Shown here in pieces: positions 35,825-46,617 of a stretch of 64,000 nt of DNA. The translations under genes and the position numbers were made by a program. The stretch comes from Cornus controversa. Taxonomy: Eukaryota > Streptophyta > Magnoliopsida > Cornales > Cornaceae. The first letter of the stretch is position 1. Each line of letters begins with the position of its first letter. Below the pieces are notes generated by a model. The model was not told the origin of the DNA and did no database searches. It saw only the letters and a program-made list of their open reading frames with translations. The stretch lies in NCBI GenBank assembly GCA_026545225.1, contig CM048850.1, positions 4,216,001-4,280,000 of the forward strand, given 5' to 3'.

Positions 35825-36908
35825 ATGCCCTTTTCTTAATTCTCACACTCCTGTCCCAAAACTCATCACATAGTGCATATTATCACATAATGCACATATC
35901 TCACACAATGAAATGCATTTTGTCAAATCAATGCATTTTCTTCCTCAAATCAAACATGTCACAATGTTATTTCACTCACCTCATGAAACTCATCATGTTT
36001 ATGCAATTTTCAAGAAAATCATATCTTTCATGCATCATTCTATATAAAAACTCAGATTTATACATTTTCATCAAATGAATACAATTTCAAAAATTAGCAT
36101 ACATAGTCTCATTATCACATATGCGATATATATAAGCCCTAACTAACATGTTAGACATATATATATATGCATAAATCACATTTTCATATATATAAATACT
36201 AACACCAAACCCTAACTCAAGAAATCTCAACCTATCTTTTATGTCTCAATGAAAAGGACCTATAGAATCAAAGTAAAGATGATTTTAGCACCCCTAACTC
36301 AAATCATATTCTTTGAATCCAACTTTGAGAAATTCCAGCTTTCTCAACTTCACAAAATGGAGACTTTGATCAGTTCAAACGGAAGCCCTTGGTGTCCCCT
36401 ACACACTTTCTTTCTTCGGGATTTTACAAATCACACCTTAAGTGACCTAAAATCTAGAGAGAAGGGAGAGAGATAAAGTGGGAGAGGAAGAGAGAGAAGG
36501 AGATCTATAAATATAAAATATCCCAGACCTAATTAATATTTATATCACTCCTAGGGGCGTGAAAATACCATTTTGGCCCCGGGTCACTTAATGTACCTTC
36601 CCGACCTCTGCTTTCGACTTTAAAAATTCCGTTCAACTTGAAATCACTTCCTTAACACTATAAACATTTTGTTTAATCCATAGTAAAAAACAAAAAAAAA
36701 AATCCGAATTTCCTTGACCCACTTATCCTCATCTCGGGGCTCCCGTTGACCAAAAAGTCAAACTTTTTTCAAAAGTTTTCAAAACTTTTCAAAACCATAA
36801 TCCAACCCTCTAAACATGTTCCCTGCATTCAAAACATGTTAAATATCATTTAAAGCAATAAATGACAAAAAATTGAAAATTCAGCCGAACTTGGGCACTG
36901 TCTCTACA
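35825..36908 (-). repeat. Tekay-2 3' LTR, right segment
   Basis: Continues the LTR broken at 23485. Ends TCTCTACA. On the minus strand the LTR therefore begins TGTAGAGACAG, like the Tekay-3 and 60331 LTRs. A CT/AG-rich run lies at 36455-36500 next to a TATA-like stretch (about 36507-36515). Confidence 0.9.
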
Positions 36909-36922
36909 ACCTCCCAACCTTA
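36909..36922 (-). other. Tekay-2 polypurine tract
   Basis: Minus strand TAAGGTTGGGAGGT directly before the 3' LTR, similar to AAAGGTGGGGAGGT of Tekay-3 (56677-56690). Confidence 0.85.
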
Positions 36923-36954
36923 TAGGAATTTCATCCTCGAAACTAAAATGTACC

Positions 36955-37125
36955 TCAAGTGATGAACAACTCAGGATACTTTGATCGAATTTCTTGTTCT
37001 CACTCCCATATAGCTTCTTCCATCCCGTGATGCCTCTAAAGCACCTTAACCAATGGAATGGTCTTGCCCTAAAGCACTTTCTCTCTAGTGTCTATAATCT
37101 GAATCGGTCTCTCCTCTATGACACG
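36955..37125 (-). pseudogene. Tekay-2 chromodomain
   Basis: C-terminal chromodomain of a chromovirus integrase, expected to target heterochromatin. Minus-strand reading gives VIEERPIQIIDTREKVL, stop, GKTIPLVKVL, stop, RHHGMEEAIWE, stop, EQEIRSKYPELFIT and the natural end at 36955-36957. The pattern ERPIQI, then KVL, then HxxEEAxWE is the Tekay chromodomain core. Three in-frame stops lie inside it. A short 3' UTR leads to the polypurine tract. Confidence 0.85.
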
Positions 37126-37627
37126 TCCTCCTCAACCTCAAGGTCTACCCAATCAAGTACATGTGAAGGGTCCGGCTCATACTTCCTCAATATTGACAAA
37201 TAAAAAGTGTTGTGCACACTTTACAATAGTGGTGGCAATGCCAAGTGATAGGCAACCTCTCCAACCCGATCTAAGTCTCAAATGGTTCGATAAATCGTGG
37301 TGCCAGCTTGCCACTACGACCGAACCTCACCAAACCTCTCCGTGGTGAGACTTTTAGAAAAACATGATGCCCCACTTGAAATCCCAATGGCTGTCGTCTC
37401 CTGTCATCATAGCTTTTGTGATGACTTTGAGCTGTAAGCAATCTTTGCCGAATTACCTTAATCTTCTCTATAGTTTCTCAAACTAAATCTGATCCCAGAG
37501 AAATTATCTCTCTAACTTTAGTTCAACAGACAGGTGACCTACACAGTCTTTTATACAAGGCCTCGAATAGAGTCATCTCAATGGTAGTCTGATAGCTATT
37601 ATTGTATACAAACTCCACCAAAGGAAG
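37126..37627 (-). pseudogene. Tekay-2 integrase C-terminal region
   Basis: Continuation of integrase left of the solo LTR 37633-39000. Equivalent to Tekay-1 bases about 140-600, including the block before the chromodomain. Many stops and frameshifts. Ends at the CTGAT copy of the target duplication (37628-37632). Confidence 0.75.
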
Positions 37628-37632
37628 CTGAT

Positions 37633-39000
37633 TGATGTTGTTTTAAAATTGTTAAATAACTCGCAAGTGTACGAATCTATTGAAGTATAGATCGGCAAGA
37701 ACGAGGTCGAACCCAAGGGAATGCTTTGAGAAGAAAAACTAATACAAATTCAAATTAATTTAAAACTAATCTAGTTTAAACACAAGTTTAGTTGATTTGA
37801 GAGAAATTAAACTAACATGAAAATAAAATAACACTATTGAAATCAAATAAAGAAAATAACTAAGGTTTTGGATTCCACTACCATTAAATCCATGAAGTTT
37901 CTAATATTCATTTATTAATTCCCAAAGTTAGAGTAGTAATCAAGAAATCAATCTATTGCTAACTCAAGATTTAACAATAAAGTACTATGAAAAATATATT
38001 AAAAGGTAGATTTTCCTTCGCTTCACTTGTGTAAAATTCTAAGCATCCTATGTATCCAATTTAATGAAAAATATAAGATCAAAGATTATCACTTTTAAGA
38101 AATACAAACCCAAGCTTAAATTAACTATAATATTTTCTGACTACCACATATACATGATATAGATGGTGAAAGAATTATAACATAATTAATCACAAGAAGC
38201 AAAAATCATAAGCAATTAAATCATACACATGAGAATCAATTAATGAATAAAAGAACTTCACTTCATTAATGGAGGTTTCCTCCTCAACCCTAGTTGAGGA
38301 GTTTAGTTACACATGGTAGAAGAAGAAGAAGAAAACAAAATAATAAAAGACATAATGAATAAATAAAACCCGGATTGTCTCTGTCTTCTCTGCCCTGGCC
38401 TCCACTTCTTTCCTCTTCCCTCAAAATAGCCTTCAATTCACCTCTTTTTACCCCAAGAGAATACATAAAGTCCTAATCCAATTAGGAGATAAAGTCCTAA
38501 TCCAATTAGGAGATAATTAGGGTTTTTCCGCAGCCCTAAATAGGTAGATTTTTTTGCTGACTTTCAGCCCAAGTTTTGACCCAGTAGAAGTCCGATTCAA
38601 GAAATTTTTGTGAAATACAAAAGTGTCCAGAATCGAATTTCATTTAACATACGCGAGAATTAAGTCAAATTGATGCTTAGAAATAAGACTTTAGGTCCAC
38701 TTTCCAAAACAGGATTAAAACTGGATTAAGTGCAGAATTGGGCTAATTCTCTTGAACCTCTTCCTTGGGCTAATTTGAGTTGAAATATGGAGTTGAATGG
38801 ACCCATTAGATGTAGGCTTCATATAACCTTCTTGGATATCATCTTTAAAAGCCCAAAATCATGGTTTTATCTGAAATAATCATTAAGGTCCTGAAAAAGA
38901 CAGAAAACACAAAACAGAGTAAAATCACATATAAACAATCACTAAGAGAATAAAATATGTAAATGAAGAGGCTAAAATGCGTAACATTCAACGCCGATCA
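37633..39000 (-). repeat. Solo Athila-type LTR in Tekay-2 integrase
   Basis: 1368 bp, TGATGTTG...GCCGATCA; flanks CTGAT (37628-37632) and CAGAT (39001-39005), one mismatch. The right half resembles the Athila-1 LTR; the left part differs, so it is a separate subfamily. A short exact tandem duplication (about 24 bp) is visible at about 38466-38515. Confidence 0.9.
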
Positions 39001-39730
39001 CAGATTCTCCCAACTACCCTGAAGTTCAATTACACATGCTCATAGCTTATCCTCTAGAATCTATATAGTACGCTTAGACTGACCATCCATCTGAGGATGA
39101 AAATCCATACTAAAATGAAGGTCTGTATCAAGTGCTGCTTGAAAATTCTGCCAAAACTAAGATGTAAATCGTGGGTCTCTATCTGAAATAATAAAAACTG
39201 ACATGCCATAAAGTCTAAGGATCTGCTCAATATACAATCTATTGAGAGCATCTACATCATAGATCACTCTAATGGGAATAAAGTGAGCTACCTTCGTTAA
39301 TCTATCAACGACCACCCAAATTGCGTCGTGACTCCTCCTCAACCTTAGAAGTCTCGTCACAAAGTCCATAGTGACATGCTCCCATTTTCACATAGCCACA
39401 GGCAATGGCTACAACAACCCTACCAGTCTCTGATGCTCGGCCTTCACTTGTTGACAAATGAGGCACCTCACCACAAACTGAGCTACATCCTTTTTCATAC
39501 CCTGTTGGATGTACTACTAGCCTCGAGTTACAAAAATCTCTCAGAATTTGATCCTGATAAGCTAAGGGAACAAACATCTTCCCTTGGAACTTCATGCTCT
39601 CATTTGAATGTACTATCCATCCTTGCACCATTTCACCACCCAAAATTTGTGCGAATAGCCTCAACCTCACTATCCTTCCTCTGCTCTTTAATCACTCCAC
39701 TCATAATAGTTGGCTGAGCGATAAATGTAA
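39001..39730 (-). pseudogene. Tekay-2 integrase core
   Basis: Minus-strand frame 39157-39369 has MDFVTRLLRLRRSHDAIWVV with the first catalytic Asp, and SDRDPRFTS with the second. The third acidic position in the DGQSxRT box is Lys (codon 39073-39075), so the DDE triad is broken. Upstream (39305-39670), the zinc-binding region is shifted between frames. A stop follows TI (TAG) in the same box. Continues at 37627 beyond the solo LTR. Confidence 0.88.
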
Positions 39731-39743
39731 ATAACACCACCAC

Positions 39744-40292
39744 TTAATCATCCTCACTGAAATGAAATCCCATTTTTGAGATATTTGTCATCATCTTCCA
39801 CTCCCGTATGGCTAAGCTCACTAAGCTACCATGTGACTTCCTGCTCAATGCATCTGCTACCACATTGGCTTTTCTTTTATGATATTGTAAGTCGAAGTCA
39901 TAATCTTCCATATACTCCATCCACCTCCGTTGTCTCATATTCAAATCTTTTTGTGAGAAAAGGTATTTGAGACTTTTGTGATCTGAGAACACTTCAAAGT
40001 TCTCACCATACAAATAATATCTCCACACCATAATTGCAAAGATCACCATCGCTAACTCCAAGTCATGTGTTAGGTAGTTTTGTTCCTATGTCTTTAATTG
40101 CCTTGAACCATACGCCACTACTTGTTTGATTTGCTTTAGCACACATCCCAAACCAAGTCATGAGGTGTCACAATAAATCATATACTGCAACCCAATTTCT
40201 GGAATGATCAATATTGGAGCCGAAGTCAACCAACTCTTCAATTCCAAGAATGTAATATCGCAAGCATCATTCCACACAAACTTCACTCCTTT
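39744..40292 (-). pseudogene. Tekay-2 RNase H
   Basis: The minus-strand reading 39744-40061 shows [20 protein letters not shown], then [18 protein letters not shown] and [12 protein letters not shown], the classical end of Ty3/gypsy RNase H. The N-terminal part (ILIIPEIGLQYMIYCDTS, about 40180-40240) is separated by stops near 40150 and 40070. Confidence 0.88.
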
Positions 40293-41190
40293 TCAAGTAA
40301 GCTTAGTCATTGGTACTGCTAACCTCAAAAAGTTCTTCACAAACCTCCGAAAATATCCAGCTAATTCCAAGAAACTACGTATCTCAAATACACTCTTAGG
40401 TCTTTCCCAACTCATTACCGCCTCTACCTTGGATGGATCTACAAAAACTCCTCCTTTGGACACAACATGCCCAAGGAATTTCACCTCTGCTAACCATAAT
40501 TTACATTTTTTGTACTTGGTATATAATTGATGTTCTCTTACAAGCTGCAGTATGATCCTCAAGTGACCCTCATGCTCCTCTTCCAAAGATAAGTACATTA
40601 GGATGTCATTAAGGAACACAACCACAAACTTGTCCAAGTAAGCATTAAACACTCGATTAATTAAGTCCATGAATATTACCGGTGCATTTGTGAAATCAAA
40701 CGGCATCACCAAAAACTCATAGTATCCGTATCATATGCGAAAAACAGTTTTTTGAATGTTCGCCTCTCTAATACCAAACTGATAATAGCCTAATCTCAAG
40801 TCTATCTTTGAGAAATATCTTGAACCCTTAAGTTGGTCGAACAACTCATCTATCCTTGGCAAAAGATACTTATTCTTGATCGTTGCCCAATTCATCTTCC
40901 GATAGTCAATGCAAAGCCGCAAAGACTTGTCCTTCTTCTTAGCAAAAAGAACCGGAGCTCCCCAAGGTGAAGTACTAAGATGTACAAATCCCTTATTCAG
41001 TAGCTCTTGCAATTGTTCCTTTAGCTCTTTCAACTCAGCCGGGGCCATTCGGTACGGTGCCATCGAAATGGGCGTGATACCTGGAGTAAGATCTATCACA
41101 AACTCCACTTCCCATTTGAGTGGCAACTATGCCAAGTCCCCCAAAAACACATCCATAAACTTACATGCTACATGAGGAAACTCTCCAAGG
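40293..41190 (-). pseudogene. Tekay-2 reverse transcriptase
   Basis: The most complete Tekay RT in the window. 40731-41126 covers [40 protein letters not shown] and [13 protein letters not shown]; after a stop, 40293-40712 covers [11 protein letters not shown], the catalytic box and [13 protein letters not shown]. The box reads FLNDIL: the first Asp is Asn (codon 40608-40610). One frame join is needed (near 40730). Between protease and RT the linker ends at about 41190. Confidence 0.9.
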
Positions 41191-41204
41191 GTCTCCTCAT
41201 CAGC

Positions 41205-41720
41205 ATCAACAAGTAGGCTTGCTAAGAAATGTTAAAACCCATTCTGTTCACCAGAACCACACGAAGATGACAAGTAGAAGTCATCCCGCTATCCCACAAA
41301 ACAAATATTAACACCGTCCAGTGTATACAAGGTCACTCTCCCATGATGACAATCAATGTTGGCTTTATAGGTCCATACCCAATCCATACCCAATATCACA
41401 TCAAAACTAGACATATCGAGACGAATGAAATCAAACACTAGTCGATGTCCCAAAATTTTGATCTCGCACGATCGGCACACATCACTCAAGATCACTCTAC
41501 CACCAACTGGAGTATTAATGGATAGAACTGAGTCCAAAGATAACACCTCTAACCCCAAAGCACAACCAAATGCATATGATGTGCGTAAATCCACTAAAAC
41601 CCTAGCCCATGAGCTAGATACAAGAAATATACCTCAGACCACTAACAGTCCTGTTGAGGTCTCTAATGGCACAAGAGTAAAGGAACGACCCTGTGGTCTC
41701 TGGCCTTGCTGCCCTACACT
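41205..41720 (-). pseudogene. Tekay-2 protease
   Basis: The minus-strand frame 41289-41594 gives FDVILGMDWVWTYKANIDCH and flanks as in Tekay-1. The active-site segment is missing: where Tekay-1 reads DSGASHSFIS, Tekay-2 has only D followed by LRTSYAF, a deletion of about eight codons. A stop follows NICFVG. Proteolysis by this copy is not possible. Confidence 0.82.
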
Positions 41721-42871
41721 CTAATATCCAGACTGCTGACTAAGAGCACTAGACGTAGCCCTTCTAGCTAGTGCCCATGAACTCTGAACTAAAGGCACCA
41801 TTTATGGTGGTGGCAATGCCCTAAAACTTGATTGTGAAGTAACAGGCTGCATAGGACACTGCTGTGAACCAATCCCACCTTGTGCACCCCTCTTCTGTGG
41901 ATAATTCCAACTCATATGCCCAATTAATGATAATAGAAGCACTTTTTCTCTATTGCTGAAGGAATCTATCCTTGTGTACACTCAGCCATTTTGTGTCTGG
42001 CCTTATGACAGTTAAAGCAAACCACTCTAGACTGAATGGATCCAGCATGTATAGGCATGGATGCTATTGATTGACTATTGTTCCCATGAGGATGACCCAT
42101 CATCCCTTCGCTTCTTTCTAGCACGATTGTCCAGAAGGGAACCTGTACTCCTAGTTTAGTTCTTTACTTCCCTTGTCCTTTGGTTATCATTGCCAAACTC
42201 CTAGGCTACTAATGCCCTCTCTACCGCTGTCGTATAGTTGGTTAGACCCAGAATTCCAATTCTATCTCACAAATAAGGTTAGAGACCCAAATAAACTTCT
42301 TGACCTTCAACTCTTCCATTGGAATTATCTCCTTCTCAAACCAAGCCAAAGACGTGAATTTGGTCTTATATTCCATTATCATCATCATACCTTGAGTCAA
42401 GTTGAAGAACTCTCTTCTCATATTATTCTTCACCATCACTGGGATGTACTTTTCAATGAAGAGTACTTCAAACATATATCAATCCATCGCCTCGGTGTCA
42501 TGGTAATCTCCAATGAATTTTTACCAACAACTGGCCTCATCTATCAAATAATGAGTGGCCACTTTCACCCTCAAGTCATCCTCTATTTCAAGCATGGTAA
42601 GAAGCCTGATAATCTGATATAACCAGTTCTCTACCACCATGGGATCGAATCCCCCTAAGTAGGTTGGTGGGTTATGTTTCTTGATGTATCCCAATGTCGT
42701 TATCATTCGGCCAGGAGGAGTTGCTCTTGGTTGAGCTTGTGTCTCGTCTTGAGTCTCTCTTTGCGTTTTCCTTGCAATTTGCCGCATGGTAGTGACCATG
42801 TTGCACATAAATTGCTTTCCTCCAATAAGAACCACTTTTGGTGTCCTTTCACGAGCTCTTCTTGGTGACAT
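41721..42871 (-). pseudogene. Tekay-2 gag
   Basis: Start taken at 42871 (MSPRRARERT), matching MPPRRVRER of Tekay-3; an in-frame ATG nine codons upstream is weaker. Capsid motifs: HNPPTYLGGFDPMVVENW and LRVKVATHYLIDEAS (42521-42898), then FIEKYIPVMVKNNMRREF and MEYKTKFTSLAWFEKEIIP (42242-42475). The C-terminal zinc knuckle near 41900-41960 reads CFYYH, so the second Cys is Tyr. Frameshifts near 42520, 42240 and 42000. Confidence 0.87.
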
Positions 42872-43160
42872 CCTTCTAAATTGATGACAAAAAGACACTT
42901 AAAATTCATAGCATAAATGTCATGTCCAATTTACTTTATGCTTACTCAACGTGCTTATATACTTTAAGGTAGCATGTCATATCAAACAATAAGCACATAA
43001 AATTTTTCATATAATATGCACTTAGCCTTAGCTCACACTCAAAGACCTCAAGTCTAGGATCATAACCTCAGGTTCACAATCCTAAAAATCATCAAGTCCT
43101 TTCAATCCAACACGTGGCTTAACCCTTCCCATTGTCCTAAGGTATTCAAACCTGGCTAAG

Positions 43161-43271
43161 CTCTAATACCAAGTTACTGGTATCAAATACTTGATCTAAT
43201 CCTTTAAACTTACACGTGATATGACATTCCCTGTCGTCCCTAAGTGTTCCAACCTAGCACTCTAATACCAA
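43161..43271 (-). repeat. Tekay-2 duplicated PBS leader
   Basis: Two copies of the initiator-Met primer word, each with one change (minus strand TTGGTATTAGAG): at 43260-43271 next to the LTR and at 43161-43172. Leader sequence after each copy is related (compare 43225-43258 with about 43130-43160), as in Tekay-1. Confidence 0.75.
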
Positions 43272-43273
43272 GT

Positions 43274-43885
43274 TGTCACGCCCCAATTTTTGTTCTCCAA
43301 AAATCAAGGGTGACCCATCCATTAATCTCTAATGAACTCTCTCTTTACACTCAAATACAATGGAAGCTTACTTTTTTCTTACACATGGATGTGCTAACTC
43401 AACCTCAAACACCACCAACCTCAAAGAGTCCCACATCAAGCCACACTTACATAACCCCTCAATTCCAACACTCAAGTTTTTGTGTAATTATAACTTAAAA
43501 CTAAAACCCTCACCATTAAATAGAGGATTCAAAAATACTCAATTTCAAAAAAAATCACACTCAATTTTGATTTAAAGTGAAGAAGTTTTGCCCGAATCAA
43601 ATTTTGGCAGATTTCGGAGCATGCTATGAATAGTAACTTTGATACATCGAAGTGGTGAGTTAGATACATCAAAGTTGTGATGCATTGAACATGTATTGAC
43701 TCAAGTATCAAAACCTACTACTGCCTAGTGGTCAAAATTTTAAACTTATAGGCTCCAAAACTCATCTAAAAAGCCTAGAAATGTTCAAACATCATCTACA
43801 ACATGAACAAATGATAAAAAAACATCATCAAACATCATTCTAAGTATGAATCTACATCTCCAATAATCATATCCAAGAATTTATG
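43274..43885 (-). repeat. Tekay-2 5' LTR, first segment
   Basis: 612 bp starting TGTCACGCC; matches 22231-22820. Interrupted at 43885 by Tekay-3, with TTATG (43881-43885) as target duplication. Confidence 0.92.
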
Positions 43886-44267
43886 TGTAGAGACCGAAAC
43901 CAAATTTGACCGATTTTCAAAAAAAAAATTCATCATTTTCGCTATAAATGCATTTTGAATGATGTTTCGGATGTTTCGAGAGTGAAAAACATGTTTGAAA
44001 ATATGTTATGAGCTTTTTGAAAGTCTTTAGAAAATTTGGAGAAGTTTGACTTTTCGGTCAAACGGGGGCCCGGGATGCGGTCCGAGTGGGCCCAGAAATC
44101 TGGAAAATTTTTGAAAAATAATTTTTTTTGAGATTGGACATACCGAAATGTTTAATGAGTTAAGGAAGTGATTTCGGGGCCGTAGGAGTTTTTGAAATCA
44201 AAAAAGGAGCTCGGGAAGGTACGTTAAGTGACTTGGGGGCGTTTTGGTCATTTGGCGCCCCAGATAT

Positions 44268-44275
44268 TATAAATA
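44268..44275 (+). promoter_or_regulatory. Putative TATA box of Tekay-3 5' LTR
   Basis: TATAAATA in the U3 part, conserved in the 3' LTR (about 57074-57081) and in the 60331 solo LTR (60712-60719), each time followed by CT-rich or AG-rich sequence. The promoter is now cut off from its gag by the inserted element. Confidence 0.6.
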
Positions 44276-44422
44276 TCTAGGATTGAGATATCTCAGCCAT
44301 TTCTCACAGCTCTCTCTCTCTCTAAATCTCTCCCACTTCATCCCTCCACCTTCTCTCTACATTTTGGGTGCATTAGGCTTGGATTCGTGATTCGCCGAAG
44401 AAGGAAAGTGTGTAGGGGACGG

Positions 44423-45058
44423 TGATGCAGGAGCATCCGAGTCAGATGATGCTGAGCTGTCAGATGACACGTTGATGGCACTGAATTATCTTGAGTTGGC
44501 ATATCAGCGTAAAGATGGCAGGAAACCGTGACTTTGTCACTAATTAGGGTATTTTTGGATGCGCTTCAGTATTTTGGCCATAACTTTGGCTACAGGTGTC
44601 AGAATCGCCTTTATGACCACAATTCGGAGAGCTTGGTTCGGCGCGCACATCATGGGTACTAGCTAAAGCTGGGTGAGTATTTTTTCAAGGCCAAAATCCA
44701 CTGTTTTCCCCTCCGAATCCCTAATTTTAGTTATTTGTTTCCTTTTTTGGTAATATTTATTTTGTTGATGAGGAAGAGATTCTAGGCTTAATTTGGGCCA
44801 GAATTCTGGCAACTTCCTTCTTTTATTTCATATTTTATTTTGGCAAGAATATTAGGTTTTTGCTATTTTTGGTAATGTTGACGAAGTTTAGCTATATAAC
44901 CCGGCTTGTGGGTTGATTCGAAGGCACTTTTGATTTTGAATAATAATATTGAATACCAGAGACTTTTCTCTGAGTTTTTGGGCAATTCTCGTGATTTCTT
45001 TTTGTTTATTTTCTGTTGCCCTTAGCCCACAGAATAATCACTATTCTGTCCGGCGTCA
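44423..45058 (+). repeat. CRM-like 5' LTR
   Basis: 636 bp, TGATGCAGG...GGCGTCA. Contains a TATA-like word (44893-44898). By-eye comparison with the 3' LTR gives about 27 differences, mostly transitions. Its first 109 bp are a copy of the end of the pol frame, including the stop codon. Confidence 0.95.
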
Positions 45059-45060
45059 GT

Positions 45061-45073
45061 TGGTATCAGAGCT
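45061..45073 (+). other. CRM-like PBS
   Basis: TGGTATCAGAGCT two bases after the LTR, an exact 12-base initiator tRNA-Met complement. Confidence 0.93.
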
Positions 45074-45109
45074 TTCAGCATCTTCCTGGGTGAGATTTCA
45101 TCAGCTTTC

Positions 45110-46617
45110 ATGGCTGGTGGTCATGGTCGTGGTCGTCGTGGTCAAGTTCCGAAAGAGGAAGTCCCACACCGTGATCGTAGTGTTCAGGATTTGATGATTG
45201 AGGATTTATAGAGGCAAGTTGCAGAGTTAACCTTGCGTCTAACGGCGCAGACTATCAGTGACCATGAGTTGGAAGATCACGAATCCGATTCCAGTTCTGA
45301 CAACCCGTTTCACAATCGTGCTTGATTCTAGGGGCACCGTGGTCAGGAGGAACGTCATGGAGATCTCGGTTTCAGAGTGATCTGCCCGAGTTTTCTGGTA
45401 CGTTACAGGCTGAAGGATTTGTCAATTGGATGAATGAAGTGGAGCATATCTTTGAATATAAAGAAGTCCCAGATCGTGTCAAGGTGAAACTGGTCGCCAT
45501 CAAACTCAAAGGCAGAGCCTCTGCATGGTGGGAGCAGTTGAGGCGATCACGAGACAGGCAGGGCAAGGCCAAGATCACTGATTAGGAGAAGATGAAGAAG
45601 AAGATGAAGGGTCACTTCCTTCCTTTCGGCTACATTCAAACCCTGTTTCAGCGACTTCAGTCGTTGAGGCAAGGAATGAGATCAGTTGATGATTACACAG
45701 AGGAGTTTTATCAATTGATAGCCCGGAATGATTTATCTGAGATAGAAGAGCAGACGGTGGCACGGTATTTGGGAGGATTACGGCAGCCCCTGTAAGATGT
45801 CCTCAGCCTTCACTTGCTTTGGACTATTTCTGAAGCATACCAACGCGCACTTGCTGTAGAAAAATAGCAGAATCGGAGGCCAGTGATCAAGAGCGATCAA
45901 AACAATCGGCCAGTTCGACCTCAAAAACCTCGTCCTGTCCAACCGACACCACAGGGTAATCCTGACTCGAACATTAGATGTTTCAGATATGGTGAACAGG
46001 GACACAGAGCGAATGAGTGTAGGAAGCCTGCTAGTCAGAAGGGCAAAAATCTCCTGATTGAGGAAGACGTGGTAGACAAAACTGAGGAGACTGAAAAGCC
46101 TATGTATGATGATGATGAAGATGGAGATGTGCTGTATGGAGATGGCCGTGAGAATCTGGTCATTCGTAAGAGTCTACTGACTCCCAAGGGCGATTCAGGA
46201 GATGATTGGTTGAGAACCAATATTTTTCACACAACCTGCACAGTTGCAGATAAAGTCTGCAAGATGATCATTGACAGTGGCAGTTGTGAGAACGTAGTGT
46301 CTGAAGAGGCTGTCCAGAAATTGCAGTTGAAGACAGATCGTCATCCCAACCCTTACAAATTGTCATGGCTGAATAAAGGCAGTGAGGTAAAGGTGGATAA
46401 AAGATGCCTAGTGTCTTTCTCGATTGGCAAGAAATATTTTGATAATGCTTGGTGTGATGTTGTGGCTATGGATGCTTGTCATGTACTATTAGACAGGCCT
46501 TGGCAGTATGATCGCAGTGTTACTCATGATGGGCGAAAGAACACATATTCCCTTAGCATCAAGGGAAAGAGATTGTGTTGGCTCCTCGTCAGGAAGGAGC
46601 CAATCCTACCTCGGTAG
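45110..46617 (+). pseudogene. CRM-like gag and protease
   Basis: Start at 45110 (MAGGHGRGRRGQVPKEEV), a Gly/Arg-rich N-terminus, then DLPEFSGTLQAEGFVNWMNE and AWWEQLRRSRDR capsid motifs (45322-45585) and FQRLQSLRQGMRSVDDYTEE. The nucleocapsid knuckle reads CFRYGEQGHRANEC (about 45991-46020) with Tyr at the second Cys. Protease active site IIDSGSCENVVS is at about 46267-46305 and HVLLDRPWQYDR at about 46477-46515. In-frame stops: 45209, 45323, 45329, 45583, 45793 and 45865. A frameshift lies near 45380 and another near 46565, where pol moves to the next frame. Confidence 0.92.

Noticed and set aside
39376..39717. 113-codon plus-strand open frame
   Set aside because: Antisense to the Tekay-2 integrase, which has clear motifs; a shadow frame.
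44949..45194. 81-codon open frame over the CRM-like LTR end
   Set aside because: It spans the LTR, PBS and gag start in a different frame from gag; a shadow frame.
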